DNA from: Candidatus Nitrosopumilus sp.
GTDB taxonomy: Archaea > Thermoproteota > Nitrososphaeria > Nitrososphaerales > Nitrosopumilaceae
NCBI GenBank assembly: GCA_016784625.1
Contig: JADHUF010000013.1
Coordinates: forward strand, 1 to 20,837
Direction: 5' to 3'
Length of the DNA: 20,837 bases
Shown here: positions 13,694-20,837 of the stretch, in pieces
Position numbering within the stretch: the stretch's first letter is position 1
Layout of the letters: each line of letters starts with the position of its first letter
Notes under the pieces: generated by a model
What the model was told of the DNA's origin: nothing
The model's database searches: none
What the model saw: the letters and a program-made list of their open reading frames with translations, nothing else
Translations under genes and position numbers: made by a program

Positions 13694-15154
13694 TTATTGA
13701 ATTATTTCATTAACTTGTTTTTCCAAGTTGTTAATAGAAGAATTAATCTCATTTTCTCTTTTAGTAATAATTGTTCGATAATTATTGATCATTTGAATTC
13801 TATCAGAAATCATTCTTTTTTGCTCATCATACCCTGAAGAACCATATGACTTTCTATCTTTTAGAGAGGAAACAATAGTTGTAGAAGAGATAATTTTTGA
13901 GACAATTTTTGAATCAACTTTAGTATCAACAACAGATTTTTTTATTTCTGCTGAAGTTAATTTTGATATAGGTTTTTTTGATTTGTGAGCCAATTGAACT
14001 AAAATTCCTGCAATTTTATGTGTCACTCTAAATGGTATTCCTTCTAGAACTAATTTTTCAGCTATATCTAATGCAATAAGATTACTGGACTCTGTAACTT
14101 TTTTCATTTGTTTTTCATTTACTTTTAGTGTGAGAAGAATTGATTTTAAAATTAATAGTGCACTGATAGATATTTTTGATGTGGACCAAATAGATGATTT
14201 TATTTGTTGTAAATCACGTCCATAACCAGATGCGAGACCTTTGATAGTTGTTAAAATTGCAGTCAAGTTTCCAATAACTTCAGCAGTTTTACCTCTTGTT
14301 AATTCTAAAATATCCGGATTTTTCTTTTGAGGCATTACACTTGAGGGGGATGTAAATTCATCAGCAAGTTCAATAAAAGAAAATTCAGATGTAGACCAAA
14401 TGACAAAATCTTCAGAGATTCTACTTAGATTAGTCATCAAAATTGCAATCATTGCAATGTATTCTGCTACAAAATCACGTGTACTTGTTGCATCAATTGA
14501 ATTCTCAACAAGATCATCAAAACCTAACATCTTTGCAGTACTATGTCTATCAATTGGAATGCTTGTTCCTCCAATAGGTCCTGCACCAAGTGGACTTTGG
14601 TTTACTCGTTCAAAAGTTCCATAAAGTCGTTGAAAATCTCTAGATAAAACATCTGCATGTGCTAAAAGATAATGAGAAAATAGACCTGCTTGAGCTTGTT
14701 GAAGATGAGTATAAAGCGGCATGATTGTTTTTTGGTGGTTTTTAGCCACAGAAACAAGAGCTTCAATGGTATCTAGAAGACAATTACAAATAATGTTAAT
14801 GTCATCTCGAATTTTCATTCGAATATCTAAAACAACCTGATCATTACGTGACCTTGCAGTATGCATTTTTCCTCCACTTGCCATACCAGCCTTTTTGATG
14901 ACTAGTGATTCAATTAATTCGTGAATATCTTCTGCTTCAGACGATGAACTAAATTTTGTTTTTTTTAATTGCTTTAAAACCGATAAGATTTTTTTTGCAT
15001 CATTTTTTGTAATAATGTTATTTTGATATAACATCAAAGTGTGAGCTTGGCTACCAATAATATCATAAAGTGCAATTTCAGAATCATCATCTATAGATGA
15101 AACATAGTCTAAAGTAATATCACTCAAATCATTACCAAGACGAGAACGATACAT
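13694..15154 (-). CDS. argH: Argininosuccinate lyase
   Basis: This 486-aa enzyme of the fumarase/aspartase superfamily splits argininosuccinate into arginine and fumarate, the last step of arginine synthesis. Key motifs are HTARSRNDQVVLDIRM (about residue 100 on), the catalytic-His region YTHLQQAQAG, and the signature loop SPSSVMPQKKNPDILELTRG, with the catalytic serine in the mobile loop. The frame stays open 183 nt upstream, but I start at ATG 15154 because the protein then begins MYRSRLGNDLSDIT, as in archaeal homologues. The shared TATA element also lies 21 nt before it. Fumarate released here could enter the same pool as the product of the neighbouring succinate dehydrogenase. Confidence 0.93.
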   Translation of the reverse strand: MYRSRLGNDLSDITLDYVSSIDDDSEIALYDIIGSQAHTLMLYQNNIITKNDAKKILSVLKQLKKTKFSSSSEAEDIHELIESLVIKKAGMASGGKMHTARSRNDQVVLDIRMKIRDDINIICNCLLDTIEALVSVAKNHQKTIMPLYTHLQQAQAGLFSHYLLAHADVLSRDFQRLYGTFERVNQSPLGAGPIGGTSIPIDRHSTAKMLGFDDLVENSIDATSTRDFVAEYIAMIAILMTNLSRISEDFVIWSTSEFSFIELADEFTSPSSVMPQKKNPDILELTRGKTAEVIGNLTAILTTIKGLASGYGRDLQQIKSSIWSTSKISISALLILKSILLTLKVNEKQMKKVTESSNLIALDIAEKLVLEGIPFRVTHKIAGILVQLAHKSKKPISKLTSAEIKKSVVDTKVDSKIVSKIISSTTIVSSLKDRKSYGSSGYDEQKRMISDRIQMINNYRTIITKRENEINSSINNLEKQVNEIIQ

Positions 15155-15175
15155 TACATAAGATTCTAGAATGGT

Positions 15176-15183
15176 TATATATA
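15176..15183. promoter_or_regulatory. Symmetric TATA element shared by argH and the DUF59 gene
   Basis: TATATATA is its own reverse complement. It lies 21 nt before the argH ATG on the minus strand and 20 nt before the DUF59 ATG on the plus strand. The two start codons are only 49 bp apart and no second TATA box fits either gene, so both probably use this element as leaderless genes. Confidence 0.55.
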
Positions 15184-15203
15184 GCATCGATGCTTTTGCC
15201 GAC

Positions 15204-15527
15204 ATGAGCCAAGATATCAAACAACTTCGAGTAAAAATATTCGATAAATTATCAAAGATTGTGGATCCAGAAATCAATACATCAATTGTTGAATTAGAAT
15301 TAATTGATGAGGTGGATATCAATAATGATGATGTCAAAGTTGATTTGCATCTTACTAGTCCATTCTGTCCAGCAGTATTTGGTTTTAAGATTTGTCAAGA
15401 CATTCATGACAACCTTTTGACAGTAGATGGAGTAAATGATGTCAAAGTAAATGTTTCAAATCATTTTATGGCTGAACAAATTAACAATCAAGTAAACAAT
15501 AGTCCAAACCCAAAAAAAGTCGGTTAG
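15204..15527 (+). CDS. DUF59/MIP18-family protein (SufT/PaaD-like, Fe-S assembly)
   Basis: This 107-aa protein matches the MIP18/DUF59 fold. It has an N-terminal helix, then DPEINTSIVELELIDEVDI (about 21-39), then VDLHLTSPFCPAVFGF with the conserved cysteine, and a ferredoxin-like C-terminal strand (VDGVNDVKVNVSNHF). Family members help mature Fe-S proteins or act in ring-hydroxylase systems. The frame is open to an ATG at 15171, but that would include the TATA box; the ATG at 15204 fits promoter spacing and family N-termini. Its stop overlaps the sdhB stop by 3 bases tail to tail, and SdhB needs three Fe-S clusters, so a supply role is plausible but inferred. Confidence 0.87.
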   Translation: MSQDIKQLRVKIFDKLSKIVDPEINTSIVELELIDEVDINNDDVKVDLHLTSPFCPAVFGFKICQDIHDNLLTVDGVNDVKVNVSNHFMAEQINNQVNNSPNPKKVG

Positions 15528-16291
15528 CTTCTAAATCCTAGTAAATAACCTCTAAGTAGTTGAATTCCCATTGCAGGATCAACACCTTTTGGGCATACTT
15601 GACTACAAGAACCAGCAAAATGACATCTCCATATACCATGAGATTCATCAATAATCTTTAGTCTAGAATCTTTACCTTTGTCTCTACTATCAGCAACATA
15701 TCGATACGCTTGAGCTAATGCTTGAGGTCCAACAAATGAAGAATCTGTTGCCATAGTAGGACATGCTGAATTACATAAACCACATTTGATACAATTTGCA
15801 AATTGAATGTATTGTTCTACTTCCTCAGGGGATTGTAAAAATTCTTTTTCACCAGATTTCAATTCTGAATCATCTCGGATAAGATATGGTTTAATTTTTT
15901 GATGAGTGTCAAATAATCTTTCAAACTTTACTGCTAAATCACGGATAATTGGAAAATTATTCATGGGTTCAACTGTAACAACATTAGAATCTAGTTCACT
16001 AATTTTTGTAAAACATGCAAGTCTTGGTTTTCCATTAATTATCATTCCACATGAACCACATGTAGCTTGTCTACAAGAATATCGAACTGCTATAGAATGA
16101 TCAAAATGTTTTTTGACTTCAAGAATTGCCTCTAGAACAGTTGTCCATCGCTCATATGGAACAGTAAACTCCATAAACATACTTGAATCATCATGTTCAG
16201 GATTGTATCTTGCAATTCTAAGTGTAATTGATTTTGTAGATGTTATCGGTGTTGATGTTTGTTCATCTGCAATACTAGATACCTGTGCCAT
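15524..16291 (-). CDS. sdhB: Succinate dehydrogenase iron-sulfur subunit
   Basis: This 255-aa subunit carries electrons from the flavin of SdhA to the quinone site through three Fe-S clusters. The [2Fe-2S] domain has SCRQATCGSCGMIINGKPRLAC (first ligands near residues 72, 77, 80). The C-terminal domain has CIKCGLCNSACP for [4Fe-4S] and CHFAGSCSQVCPKG for [3Fe-4S], all with canonical spacing. An N-terminal extension of about 20 polar residues precedes the first strand. It is the last gene of the sdh run, 2 nt after sdhD, and its stop overlaps the convergent DUF59 gene. Confidence 0.96.
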   Translation of the reverse strand: MAQVSSIADEQTSTPITSTKSITLRIARYNPEHDDSSMFMEFTVPYERWTTVLEAILEVKKHFDHSIAVRYSCRQATCGSCGMIINGKPRLACFTKISELDSNVVTVEPMNNFPIIRDLAVKFERLFDTHQKIKPYLIRDDSELKSGEKEFLQSPEEVEQYIQFANCIKCGLCNSACPTMATDSSFVGPQALAQAYRYVADSRDKGKDSRLKIIDESHGIWRCHFAGSCSQVCPKGVDPAMGIQLLRGYLLGFRS

Positions 16292-16293
16292 TT

Positions 16294-16638
16294 CTATACC
16301 ATTCCCATATTAGTCATAATAATTGTTCTTGAACCATATGCTATTAATGCAATCATTGCAACAACGCAACCATAAGAGACAGCTTTTTCGTAAATTCTTC
16401 CTTGTTTTAATTCTAATAAAATAACTCTAAGACCATTAAATCCATGGACTGAAAGTAATATGAGTATTAATTCCAACATTACAGCATATGGAACAAATTT
16501 GTAATTAGCAAGAACACTCTCAAATTCTAAAGATTCTGCAAATCCCTGCGTAAGACGCATCAAAATATGAACTGCCACTAGTGCTACTGCGGCTATAGCA
16601 GTTCCATAATGAATTTTCATAATTATACTTTCTCTCAT
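16294..16638 (-). CDS. sdhD: Succinate dehydrogenase membrane subunit (SdhD-like)
   Basis: This 114-aa protein has three hydrophobic segments (about 9-26, 43-66 and 82-104), as expected for a membrane anchor of complex II. The second segment contains LSVHGFNGLRVILLE, the His-x-x-x-Gly-x-Arg pattern of the heme/quinone region. I start at ATG 16638, one base after the sdhC stop; a TTG at 16650 inside sdhC and an ATG at 16620 (giving MKIHYG) are alternatives. Its motif closely resembles that of the preceding anchor gene, so the two anchors are related. Confidence 0.87.
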   Translation of the reverse strand: MRESIIMKIHYGTAIAAVALVAVHILMRLTQGFAESLEFESVLANYKFVPYAVMLELILILLSVHGFNGLRVILLELKQGRIYEKAVSYGCVVAMIALIAYGSRTIIMTNMGMV

Positions 16639-16639
16639 C

Positions 16640-17071
16640 TTATTCACCAAACATTACCGCTAATCCATACATCATTGCAACTGCTGCGAGAACAATTGAG
16701 GAATAGATACCTATCTTGTGTCTGTAGTTTTGAGATGCTGGTTCATAAGGATAATCAGGTCTTGAAGGTTTTCCTACACCAATTCCTCCATGTCCTAACA
16801 TCACTCGAACTCCATTAACAGTATGAAATACACACATTCCAATTACAATTGCTAAAATAATATGTCCCTCAATGGTTTGCGTCATTTCCATCATTTCATC
16901 CCAACCAACTTGGCCACGAAGAATATTACTTGTTTCATAAATGTGAGCTATAAAATATGCTAAAAGTCCTAATCCACTTAATCGCATTAACCAATATGCA
17001 ACTCTCTCAATTCCATAACGAGTTGGATTAGCCATTCCTCCAATGCCTTCTTTATGTTCGTCTTGCGTCAT
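16640..17071 (-). CDS. sdhC: Succinate dehydrogenase membrane subunit (SdhC, cytochrome b-like)
   Basis: This 143-aa membrane anchor has three hydrophobic segments (about 28-45, 69-90 and 118-140). The first ends in LAYFIAHIYE with a conserved His; the second contains FHTVNGVRVMLGH, the SdhC-type His motif that can ligate heme b. The soluble N-terminus (NPTRYGIERVAYWLMRLSG) is the usual SdhC beginning. It starts directly after the sdhA stop with no gap (TAGATG) and abuts sdhD. Confidence 0.9.
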   Translation of the reverse strand: MTQDEHKEGIGGMANPTRYGIERVAYWLMRLSGLGLLAYFIAHIYETSNILRGQVGWDEMMEMTQTIEGHIILAIVIGMCVFHTVNGVRVMLGHGGIGVGKPSRPDYPYEPASQNYRHKIGIYSSIVLAAVAMMYGLAVMFGE

Positions 17072-18784
17072 CTAATACTTCCTTTCCACTGGCTGGTACT
17101 TAGTAATTGTGACTGGATGTGTTTTCATGATTGGTTCATTTGGATCATAATAAGCAAGTGTATGATGTAAAAAGTTTGTATCATCACGTTTAGGATAATC
17201 AGTTCTTGCATGTGCCCCACGAGATTCTTTTCTGTTAATTGCACCAATCAATACAATCTCAGCTACCCTGAACATAGAATCAAGTTCCATAACATTTGAA
17301 AAGTTTGTGTTATACTCTTTTGCTTGATCATCAACATGTTTCCAAGTTTGTGTTTTTAGCTCACGAATTTTCTTAAGACCTGTAATTAGATCAGTTTCAT
17401 TTCTGTAGACATATGCCTTTTCATTCATAGTGTCAGTAAGTTGTTGCCTAATTTCATATGGATTTACATCACCATTTCCTCGAAAGATTCCATCATAGAT
17501 TCTCTTTTCTTCTGCTTCAACTAAATGATGAGGCCAAGGAATTGATGGGATACCTTTTTGAATATACTCTGCTGCTAATTCTCCAGTAATTTTACCCCAA
17601 ACTATGCATTCTGAAGTTGAATTTGCGCCTAATCGGTTAGAGCCATGAACACTATTACATGCAGCCTCACCTGCAGCCCAAACTCCTTGTATTTCTGTTG
17701 CACCTTGAATATCAGTATGAAGTCCTCCCATCATATAATGACAAACAGGTCTAACATCAAGCAATTCTTCAGCAGGATCAATACCAGAAAATTTTATAGA
17801 TATTTCTCTAATTCCACCTAATTTTTCTTTAATTACTTCATCTCCAATATGTCTTAAATCAAGTTTCATACAATCAGCTCCAGTTTCATGTTTGAATCCA
17901 CGACCTTCTTGAATTTCTGTCATAATTGATCTTGATACAATATCACGTGGAGCTAATTCCATTTTACTTGCAGCATAATTTTTCATAAATCTTTCACCTT
18001 TGTTATTAAGCAGATATGCACCTTCTCCTCTTGCACCTTCTGTGATCAAAATTCCAGATGGTAAAATTCCTGTTGGATGGAATTGTACAAACTCCATATC
18101 CTTTAGCGCCATACCAGCACGCAATCCCATATCCAAACCATCTGGAGTTGATGATAGAGAATAAGTTGAAAAGCTGTACAATCGTCCAGCGCCACCAGTT
18201 GCAATGATAAGAGCTTTACCTTTAATTGTGTAAAATGTACCAGAAGATAATTCTATTGCAGTAAGCCCCATGAATCGTTTTCCATCATGAATAATTGATG
18301 TTGCAAACCATTCGTTAAGATATTCAATGTTTTCATATTTCTGACATGTGTCATACAAAGTTTGCATTTCAAAGAATCCGACTTTATCTGATGCATAAGT
18401 TGCTCTTGGAAAACTGTAACCACCAAAGTTTCTCTGATCAATTCTACCATCATCTTTTCTCGACCATGGCATTCCCCAATGTTCTAATTGATAGATTTCT
18501 TTTGGCATTTCTACACAAAGTTTTTCAGCAACATCTTGGTCTGCTAGAAAATCACTTCCTTTTACAGTATCATAAATATGAGATTCAATAGTATCACCTT
18601 CATCTTCACAAATCACTGCTGCAGTTCCTCCTTCTGCAGATACAGAGTGAGAACGCATAACTTGTAATTTTGAAACAATGCCAATTTTGAGATTTGGTCC
18701 CTTTTTTGCGGCCGCTATTGCAGCTCTTAAACCAGCAAGACCAGAACCGCAAATTATTAAATCAAATTCGATAGAATCGACCAT
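17072..18784 (-). CDS. sdhA: Succinate dehydrogenase flavoprotein subunit
   Basis: This 570-aa flavoprotein oxidises succinate to fumarate (or the reverse). The FAD-binding N-terminus has GSGLAGLRAAIAA, and MRSHSVSAEGG contains His46, the expected site of covalent FAD attachment. FVQFHPTGI (about residue 235), GARGEGAYL and NRLGANS provide substrate and dinucleotide contacts, and the C-terminus has RGAHARTDYPKRDD. It is the first gene of sdhACDB, an order different from the bacterial CDAB. Its promoter lies in the 95-bp gap to the divergent PadR gene. Confidence 0.97.
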   Translation of the reverse strand: MVDSIEFDLIICGSGLAGLRAAIAAAKKGPNLKIGIVSKLQVMRSHSVSAEGGTAAVICEDEGDTIESHIYDTVKGSDFLADQDVAEKLCVEMPKEIYQLEHWGMPWSRKDDGRIDQRNFGGYSFPRATYASDKVGFFEMQTLYDTCQKYENIEYLNEWFATSIIHDGKRFMGLTAIELSSGTFYTIKGKALIIATGGAGRLYSFSTYSLSSTPDGLDMGLRAGMALKDMEFVQFHPTGILPSGILITEGARGEGAYLLNNKGERFMKNYAASKMELAPRDIVSRSIMTEIQEGRGFKHETGADCMKLDLRHIGDEVIKEKLGGIREISIKFSGIDPAEELLDVRPVCHYMMGGLHTDIQGATEIQGVWAAGEAACNSVHGSNRLGANSTSECIVWGKITGELAAEYIQKGIPSIPWPHHLVEAEEKRIYDGIFRGNGDVNPYEIRQQLTDTMNEKAYVYRNETDLITGLKKIRELKTQTWKHVDDQAKEYNTNFSNVMELDSMFRVAEIVLIGAINRKESRGAHARTDYPKRDDTNFLHHTLAYYDPNEPIMKTHPVTITKYQPVERKY

Positions 18785-18811
18785 TTTTCAGACAAACTTG
18801 CTTTGAGTGGG

Positions 18812-18819
18812 TTAAATAT
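18812..18819 (-). promoter_or_regulatory. TATA box of the sdh operon
   Basis: Plus-strand TTAAATAT (minus ATATTTAA) ends 27 nt before the sdhA ATG, giving no leader or a leader of a few bases. Confidence 0.5.
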
Positions 18820-18851
18820 GTAGTAATTGAGAGGCACGATCCAAAATATTA

Positions 18852-18859
18852 AAATATAT
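18852..18859 (+). promoter_or_regulatory. TATA box of the PadR-type regulator gene
   Basis: AAATATAT ends 20 nt before the ATG at 18880 and overlaps the first palindrome by two bases. Confidence 0.5.
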
Positions 18860-18881
18860 CACTAGTGATATCACTAGTGAT
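18858..18881 (+). promoter_or_regulatory. Tandem palindromic operator at the PadR-type gene start
   Basis: Two exact, directly adjacent copies of the perfect palindrome ATCACTAGTGAT occupy 18858-18869 and 18870-18881. They fill the space between the TATA box and the start codon, and the second copy includes the first two bases of the ATG. A dimeric repressor here would block initiation, so autoregulation by the encoded PadR-type protein is the simplest reading. Family operators are commonly different in sequence, so the partner is inferred. Confidence 0.6.
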
Positions 18882-19389
18882 GATTTCAGAGTGGTTTCAG
18901 AGAGTTGGAAGTTCAATTCCCAGAGGATTTTCAAGATATTTTATTTTAGAATTATTAAAAAAGAAAACTCGTACTGGAAAAGAGATCATAGATTATGCAG
19001 TTGAGCAAAGCAATGGAATTTGGAAACCATCTCCAGGATTGATCTATCCACTACTAGGTAGATTACTAGATGAAGGATTAATTGAAGAAACTAAAGATGG
19101 AAGATATCAATTAACAAAGAAAGGAATCGAAACGGCAGATGATGTAGATAAGATAAACGATATTGTTAGAAAGCAATTAGAGGTTTTGTTTAGACTGGGT
19201 AATGTAGGAAGGTTTGTTGCTATAGATCTATTAGAAAAGATTTCATCAATGGGTTCTATCCTAAGTTCAAATTTTGCTCATATGACGGACGAAGAGACAA
19301 AGAAATACAAACAATTTCTTGAATCAGAGTTAAAGAAAATTCAAGGAAATGAAGTAAAAAAGAAAGGGAAAGAAATTAAGATCGAATAG
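18880..19389 (+). CDS. PadR-family transcriptional regulator
   Basis: This 169-aa protein has a PadR-type winged helix in residues 15-85. FSRYFILELLKKKTRTGKEI is the first helix pair, SPGLIYPLLGRLLDEGLIEE (51-70) is the recognition helix with the family motif leading into the wing, and YQLTKKGIETADDV closes the domain. Residues 90-150 are helical and probably dimerise, and the tail is Lys/Glu-rich. I start at ATG 18880 rather than the GTG at 18865 because the latter lies inside the operator and too near the TATA box. It is divergent from sdhA, so it could affect the sdh promoter, although the palindromes sit about 38 bp behind the sdhA TATA box. The ligand is unknown. Confidence 0.88.
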   Translation: MISEWFQRVGSSIPRGFSRYFILELLKKKTRTGKEIIDYAVEQSNGIWKPSPGLIYPLLGRLLDEGLIEETKDGRYQLTKKGIETADDVDKINDIVRKQLEVLFRLGNVGRFVAIDLLEKISSMGSILSSNFAHMTDEETKKYKQFLESELKKIQGNEVKKKGKEIKIE

Positions 19390-19485
19390 TAATATAGAAA
19401 AATTACTTTTGATAGTTTCTTGAAGAATAAATCCAGAAAGTATCTAATATCCAAAATAAGATAGAGTGATTTTTTAATTAAAATC

Positions 19486-19493
19486 ATAAATAA
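19486..19493 (+). promoter_or_regulatory. TATA box of the lyase gene
   Basis: ATAAATAA ends 20 nt before the ATG at 19514. Confidence 0.5.
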
Positions 19494-19513
19494 TTCATAA
19501 AAAGAACACAATT

Positions 19514-20380
19514 ATGAAAAATTTGAAAAGTAGATTAAAATCAAAAAAACCACTAGTTATTCCAGGAGTTTATGATGCATTAGGTGCAAAAATTGCCCAA
19601 AAAGTTGGATTTGAAGCAATGTTCCAAACAGGTTATGGAACATCTGCAACTCTATTTGGAATGCCAGATTATGGATTTATTGGAGCTACAGAAACAGTAG
19701 ATAATGCTAGACGAATATGCAGAGCAGTTTCAGTACCTGTAATTGTAGACTCAGATACAGGATATGGGAATGCTTTGAGCGTATGGAAATTAGTGAAGGA
19801 ATTAGAATCAGCAGGAGCTACAGGAATTTTTCTTGAAGATCAAAGATGGCCTAAAAGGTGTGGGCATATGCAAGGAAAAGAAGTAATCACACAAGAAGAA
19901 TATACTGAAAAATTATCAGCTGCACTTGATGCAAGAGAAAGTAAAAATTTCATAATTGTTGCAAGAACAGATGCAAGAGCCACTGAAGGACTAGATGCAG
20001 CTATTGAGCGTGGAAAACAAAATAAGAAGACAGGAGCAGATGCGATATTTGTAGAAGCACCAAGATCACTGGGGGAAATGAAAAAAATTGGAAAAGAAAT
20101 CAATGCACCATTGGTTGCAAACATGATTGAAGGTGGAGCTACACCATTAAGTCCAGCTGAAGTATTAAACAAGATGGGATTTAAAATAATTCTTTACCCA
20201 CTATCTGTTTTGTATGCTAACACATTTGCAACTATGAATATTCTAAAAGAATTAAAGAAGACAGGAAATACTATAAAATATAAACAAAAAGTTGTGAATT
20301 TTGATCAGTTTAATGATTTAGTTGAACTACCAAAGTTCAGAAAGATGGAAAAGAAGTTTAGGTTTTCAAAAAGAGAATAA
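19514..20380 (+). CDS. Isocitrate lyase/PEP mutase superfamily enzyme, lyase type
   Basis: This 288-aa protein has the (beta/alpha)8 barrel of the superfamily. VIVDSDTGYGN (76-86) supplies the metal/substrate loop and EDQRWPKRCGH (108-118) the flexible active-site loop with Cys116. The cysteine in K[KR]CGH marks C-C lyases such as methylisocitrate or dimethylmalate lyase rather than phosphonate-forming mutases. The length fits methylisocitrate lyase-like members (about 290), not true isocitrate lyase (over 420). The C-terminus is Lys-rich. It appears monocistronic with its own TATA box. The substrate cannot be read from sequence; 2-methylisocitrate, oxaloacetate or a related acid are candidates. 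Confidence 0.87.
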   Translation: MKNLKSRLKSKKPLVIPGVYDALGAKIAQKVGFEAMFQTGYGTSATLFGMPDYGFIGATETVDNARRICRAVSVPVIVDSDTGYGNALSVWKLVKELESAGATGIFLEDQRWPKRCGHMQGKEVITQEEYTEKLSAALDARESKNFIIVARTDARATEGLDAAIERGKQNKKTGADAIFVEAPRSLGEMKKIGKEINAPLVANMIEGGATPLSPAEVLNKMGFKIILYPLSVLYANTFATMNILKELKKTGNTIKYKQKVVNFDQFNDLVELPKFRKMEKKFRFSKRE

Positions 20381-20406
20381 AAGAAAAAATTTCAAGTAAA
20401 GTATAG

Positions 20407-20703
20407 TTATGTCGTGAGTCTCTTTACTTCAATTTCTATTGTTGATACGTTTCTGGTTCTACCGTCTTGTGACTCTAATGCTTCTGAGCCAATTTTAATA
20501 TCTCCGATAGTGTAGCCTGCAGTTTCTGTTTTTCGTGCGATAATTTGAGCTACATCTACAGCACGACCTATGCTCATGCCTCTAGCTTTGATGTGAACGG
20601 CGGGTAAGTTTGCTAATTGAATTAGCGTTGATGTTACATATGCCATCAATGGTTTCTTACCAATGAATATGGTGTCTCTGGTTTCGTTGAATTCGTTGGA
20701 CAT
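20407..20703 (-). CDS. alba: Alba-family DNA/RNA-binding chromatin protein
   Basis: This 98-aa protein is the small dimeric Alba nucleic-acid-binding protein that coats DNA and binds RNA in archaea. TIFIGKKPLMAYVTSTLIQL (11-30) contains the Lys16-Lys17 pair at the position of the modified lysine in Sulfolobus Alba. KARGMSIGRAVDVAQIIARK is the second conserved helix, and the loop ESQDGRTRNVSTIEIEVKR has the basic hairpin that reaches into the minor groove. The length is usual. It converges on the lyase gene with a 26-bp gap. Confidence 0.95.
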   Translation of the reverse strand: MSNEFNETRDTIFIGKKPLMAYVTSTLIQLANLPAVHIKARGMSIGRAVDVAQIIARKTETAGYTIGDIKIGSEALESQDGRTRNVSTIEIEVKRLTT

Positions 20704-20725
20704 GCAAATTTTGGCGTTTAGGGAT

Positions 20726-20734
20726 AATTTAAAG
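20726..20734 (-). promoter_or_regulatory. TATA box of alba
   Basis: Plus-strand AATTTAAAG (minus CTTTAAATT) ends 22 nt before the alba ATG at 20703. The remaining bases to the window end, 20735-20837, hold no gene I can support. Confidence 0.5.
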
Positions 20735-20837
20735 CTAAAAGGGGTTTTTTGAATTTGGTAAAAATTCTTGAAAAATTTGAAGCAATATTAACCAGAAAAG
20801 AGTAATTTATTCAGAACTTGGAAAACATTTTGAAAGT

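Noticed and set aside
15155..15337. Upstream extension of argH
   Set aside because: The extra residues are low-complexity and the frame would run through the shared TATA element and the DUF59 coding sequence; homologues begin near MYRSRLG.
20735..20837. Possible gene start near the right edge
   Set aside because: Only short frames with stops are present (for example one ending TAA near 20805), and no start codon with promoter spacing could be supported.
1..20837. CRISPR arrays, insertion sequences, integration sites
   Set aside because: No regularly spaced repeats, transposase or integrase frames, or target-site duplications were seen on reading both strands; neither tRNA has a nearby repeated 3' end.

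Overview
The window reads as a stretch of chromosome from a marine ammonia-oxidising archaeon of the Nitrosopumilus type (Thaumarchaeota/Nitrososphaeria). The grounds are: AT-rich DNA throughout; archaeal replication and chromatin genes (clamp-loader large subunit, Alba); a three-gene biotin-dependent acyl-CoA carboxylase in an archaeon, as used in the hydroxypropionate/hydroxybutyrate CO2-fixation cycle; and promoters that are mostly a TATA box about 20-27 nt before the start codon, which fits leaderless mRNAs. The lineage is an inference from gene content and remembered family resemblance; no search was run. I saw no insertion sequence, phage gene, CRISPR array or rRNA. It looks like core chromosome rather than a mobile island.

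Layout, left to right. Positions 1-2503 (minus): respiratory complex I genes nuoA-nuoB-nuoC-nuoD, nuoD cut by the window edge. 2618-3082 (plus): a CxxxxC peroxiredoxin. 3087-6647 (minus): carboxyltransferase, biotin carboxylase and biotin carrier of the acetyl/propionyl-CoA carboxylase. 6753-9342 (minus): an operon of an unknown 371-aa protein, the RFC large subunit and a small cysteine-rich protein. 9425-11483 (plus): inositol-monophosphatase/FBPase family enzyme, ferredoxin-NADP reductase-like flavoprotein, and a 55-aa DUF1059-like protein. 11489-13289 (minus): an Ala/Glu/Lys-rich coiled-coil protein followed by a glutamyl-tRNA reductase homologue that lacks the catalytic cysteine. 13427-13674: divergent tRNA-Asp and tRNA-Lys. 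13694-15527: argininosuccinate lyase and a DUF59/MIP18 protein, divergent around one TATA element. 15524-18784 (minus): succinate dehydrogenase sdhA-C-D-B. 18880-19389 (plus): PadR-type regulator with a tandem palindromic site in its promoter. 19514-20380 (plus): isocitrate lyase/PEP mutase superfamily enzyme. 20407-20703 (minus): Alba.

How the genes fit together: complex I and succinate dehydrogenase feed electrons to the quinone pool, and the FNR-like protein could exchange electrons between NAD(P)H and ferredoxin or a similar carrier. The carboxylase supplies the CO2-fixing step of autotrophy, and the FBPase/IMPase-like enzyme and the lyase sit in central carbon metabolism. Fe-S demand (NuoB, SdhB) is matched by a neighbouring DUF59 protein.

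The points most worth a second look are the cysteine-less GluTR homologue and its coiled-coil partner, the tandem palindromes at the PadR start, the shared argH/DUF59 TATA box, the unknown and cysteine-rich genes flanking RFC-L, and stem mismatches in tRNA-Asp. No gene-free stretch exceeds 300 bases.
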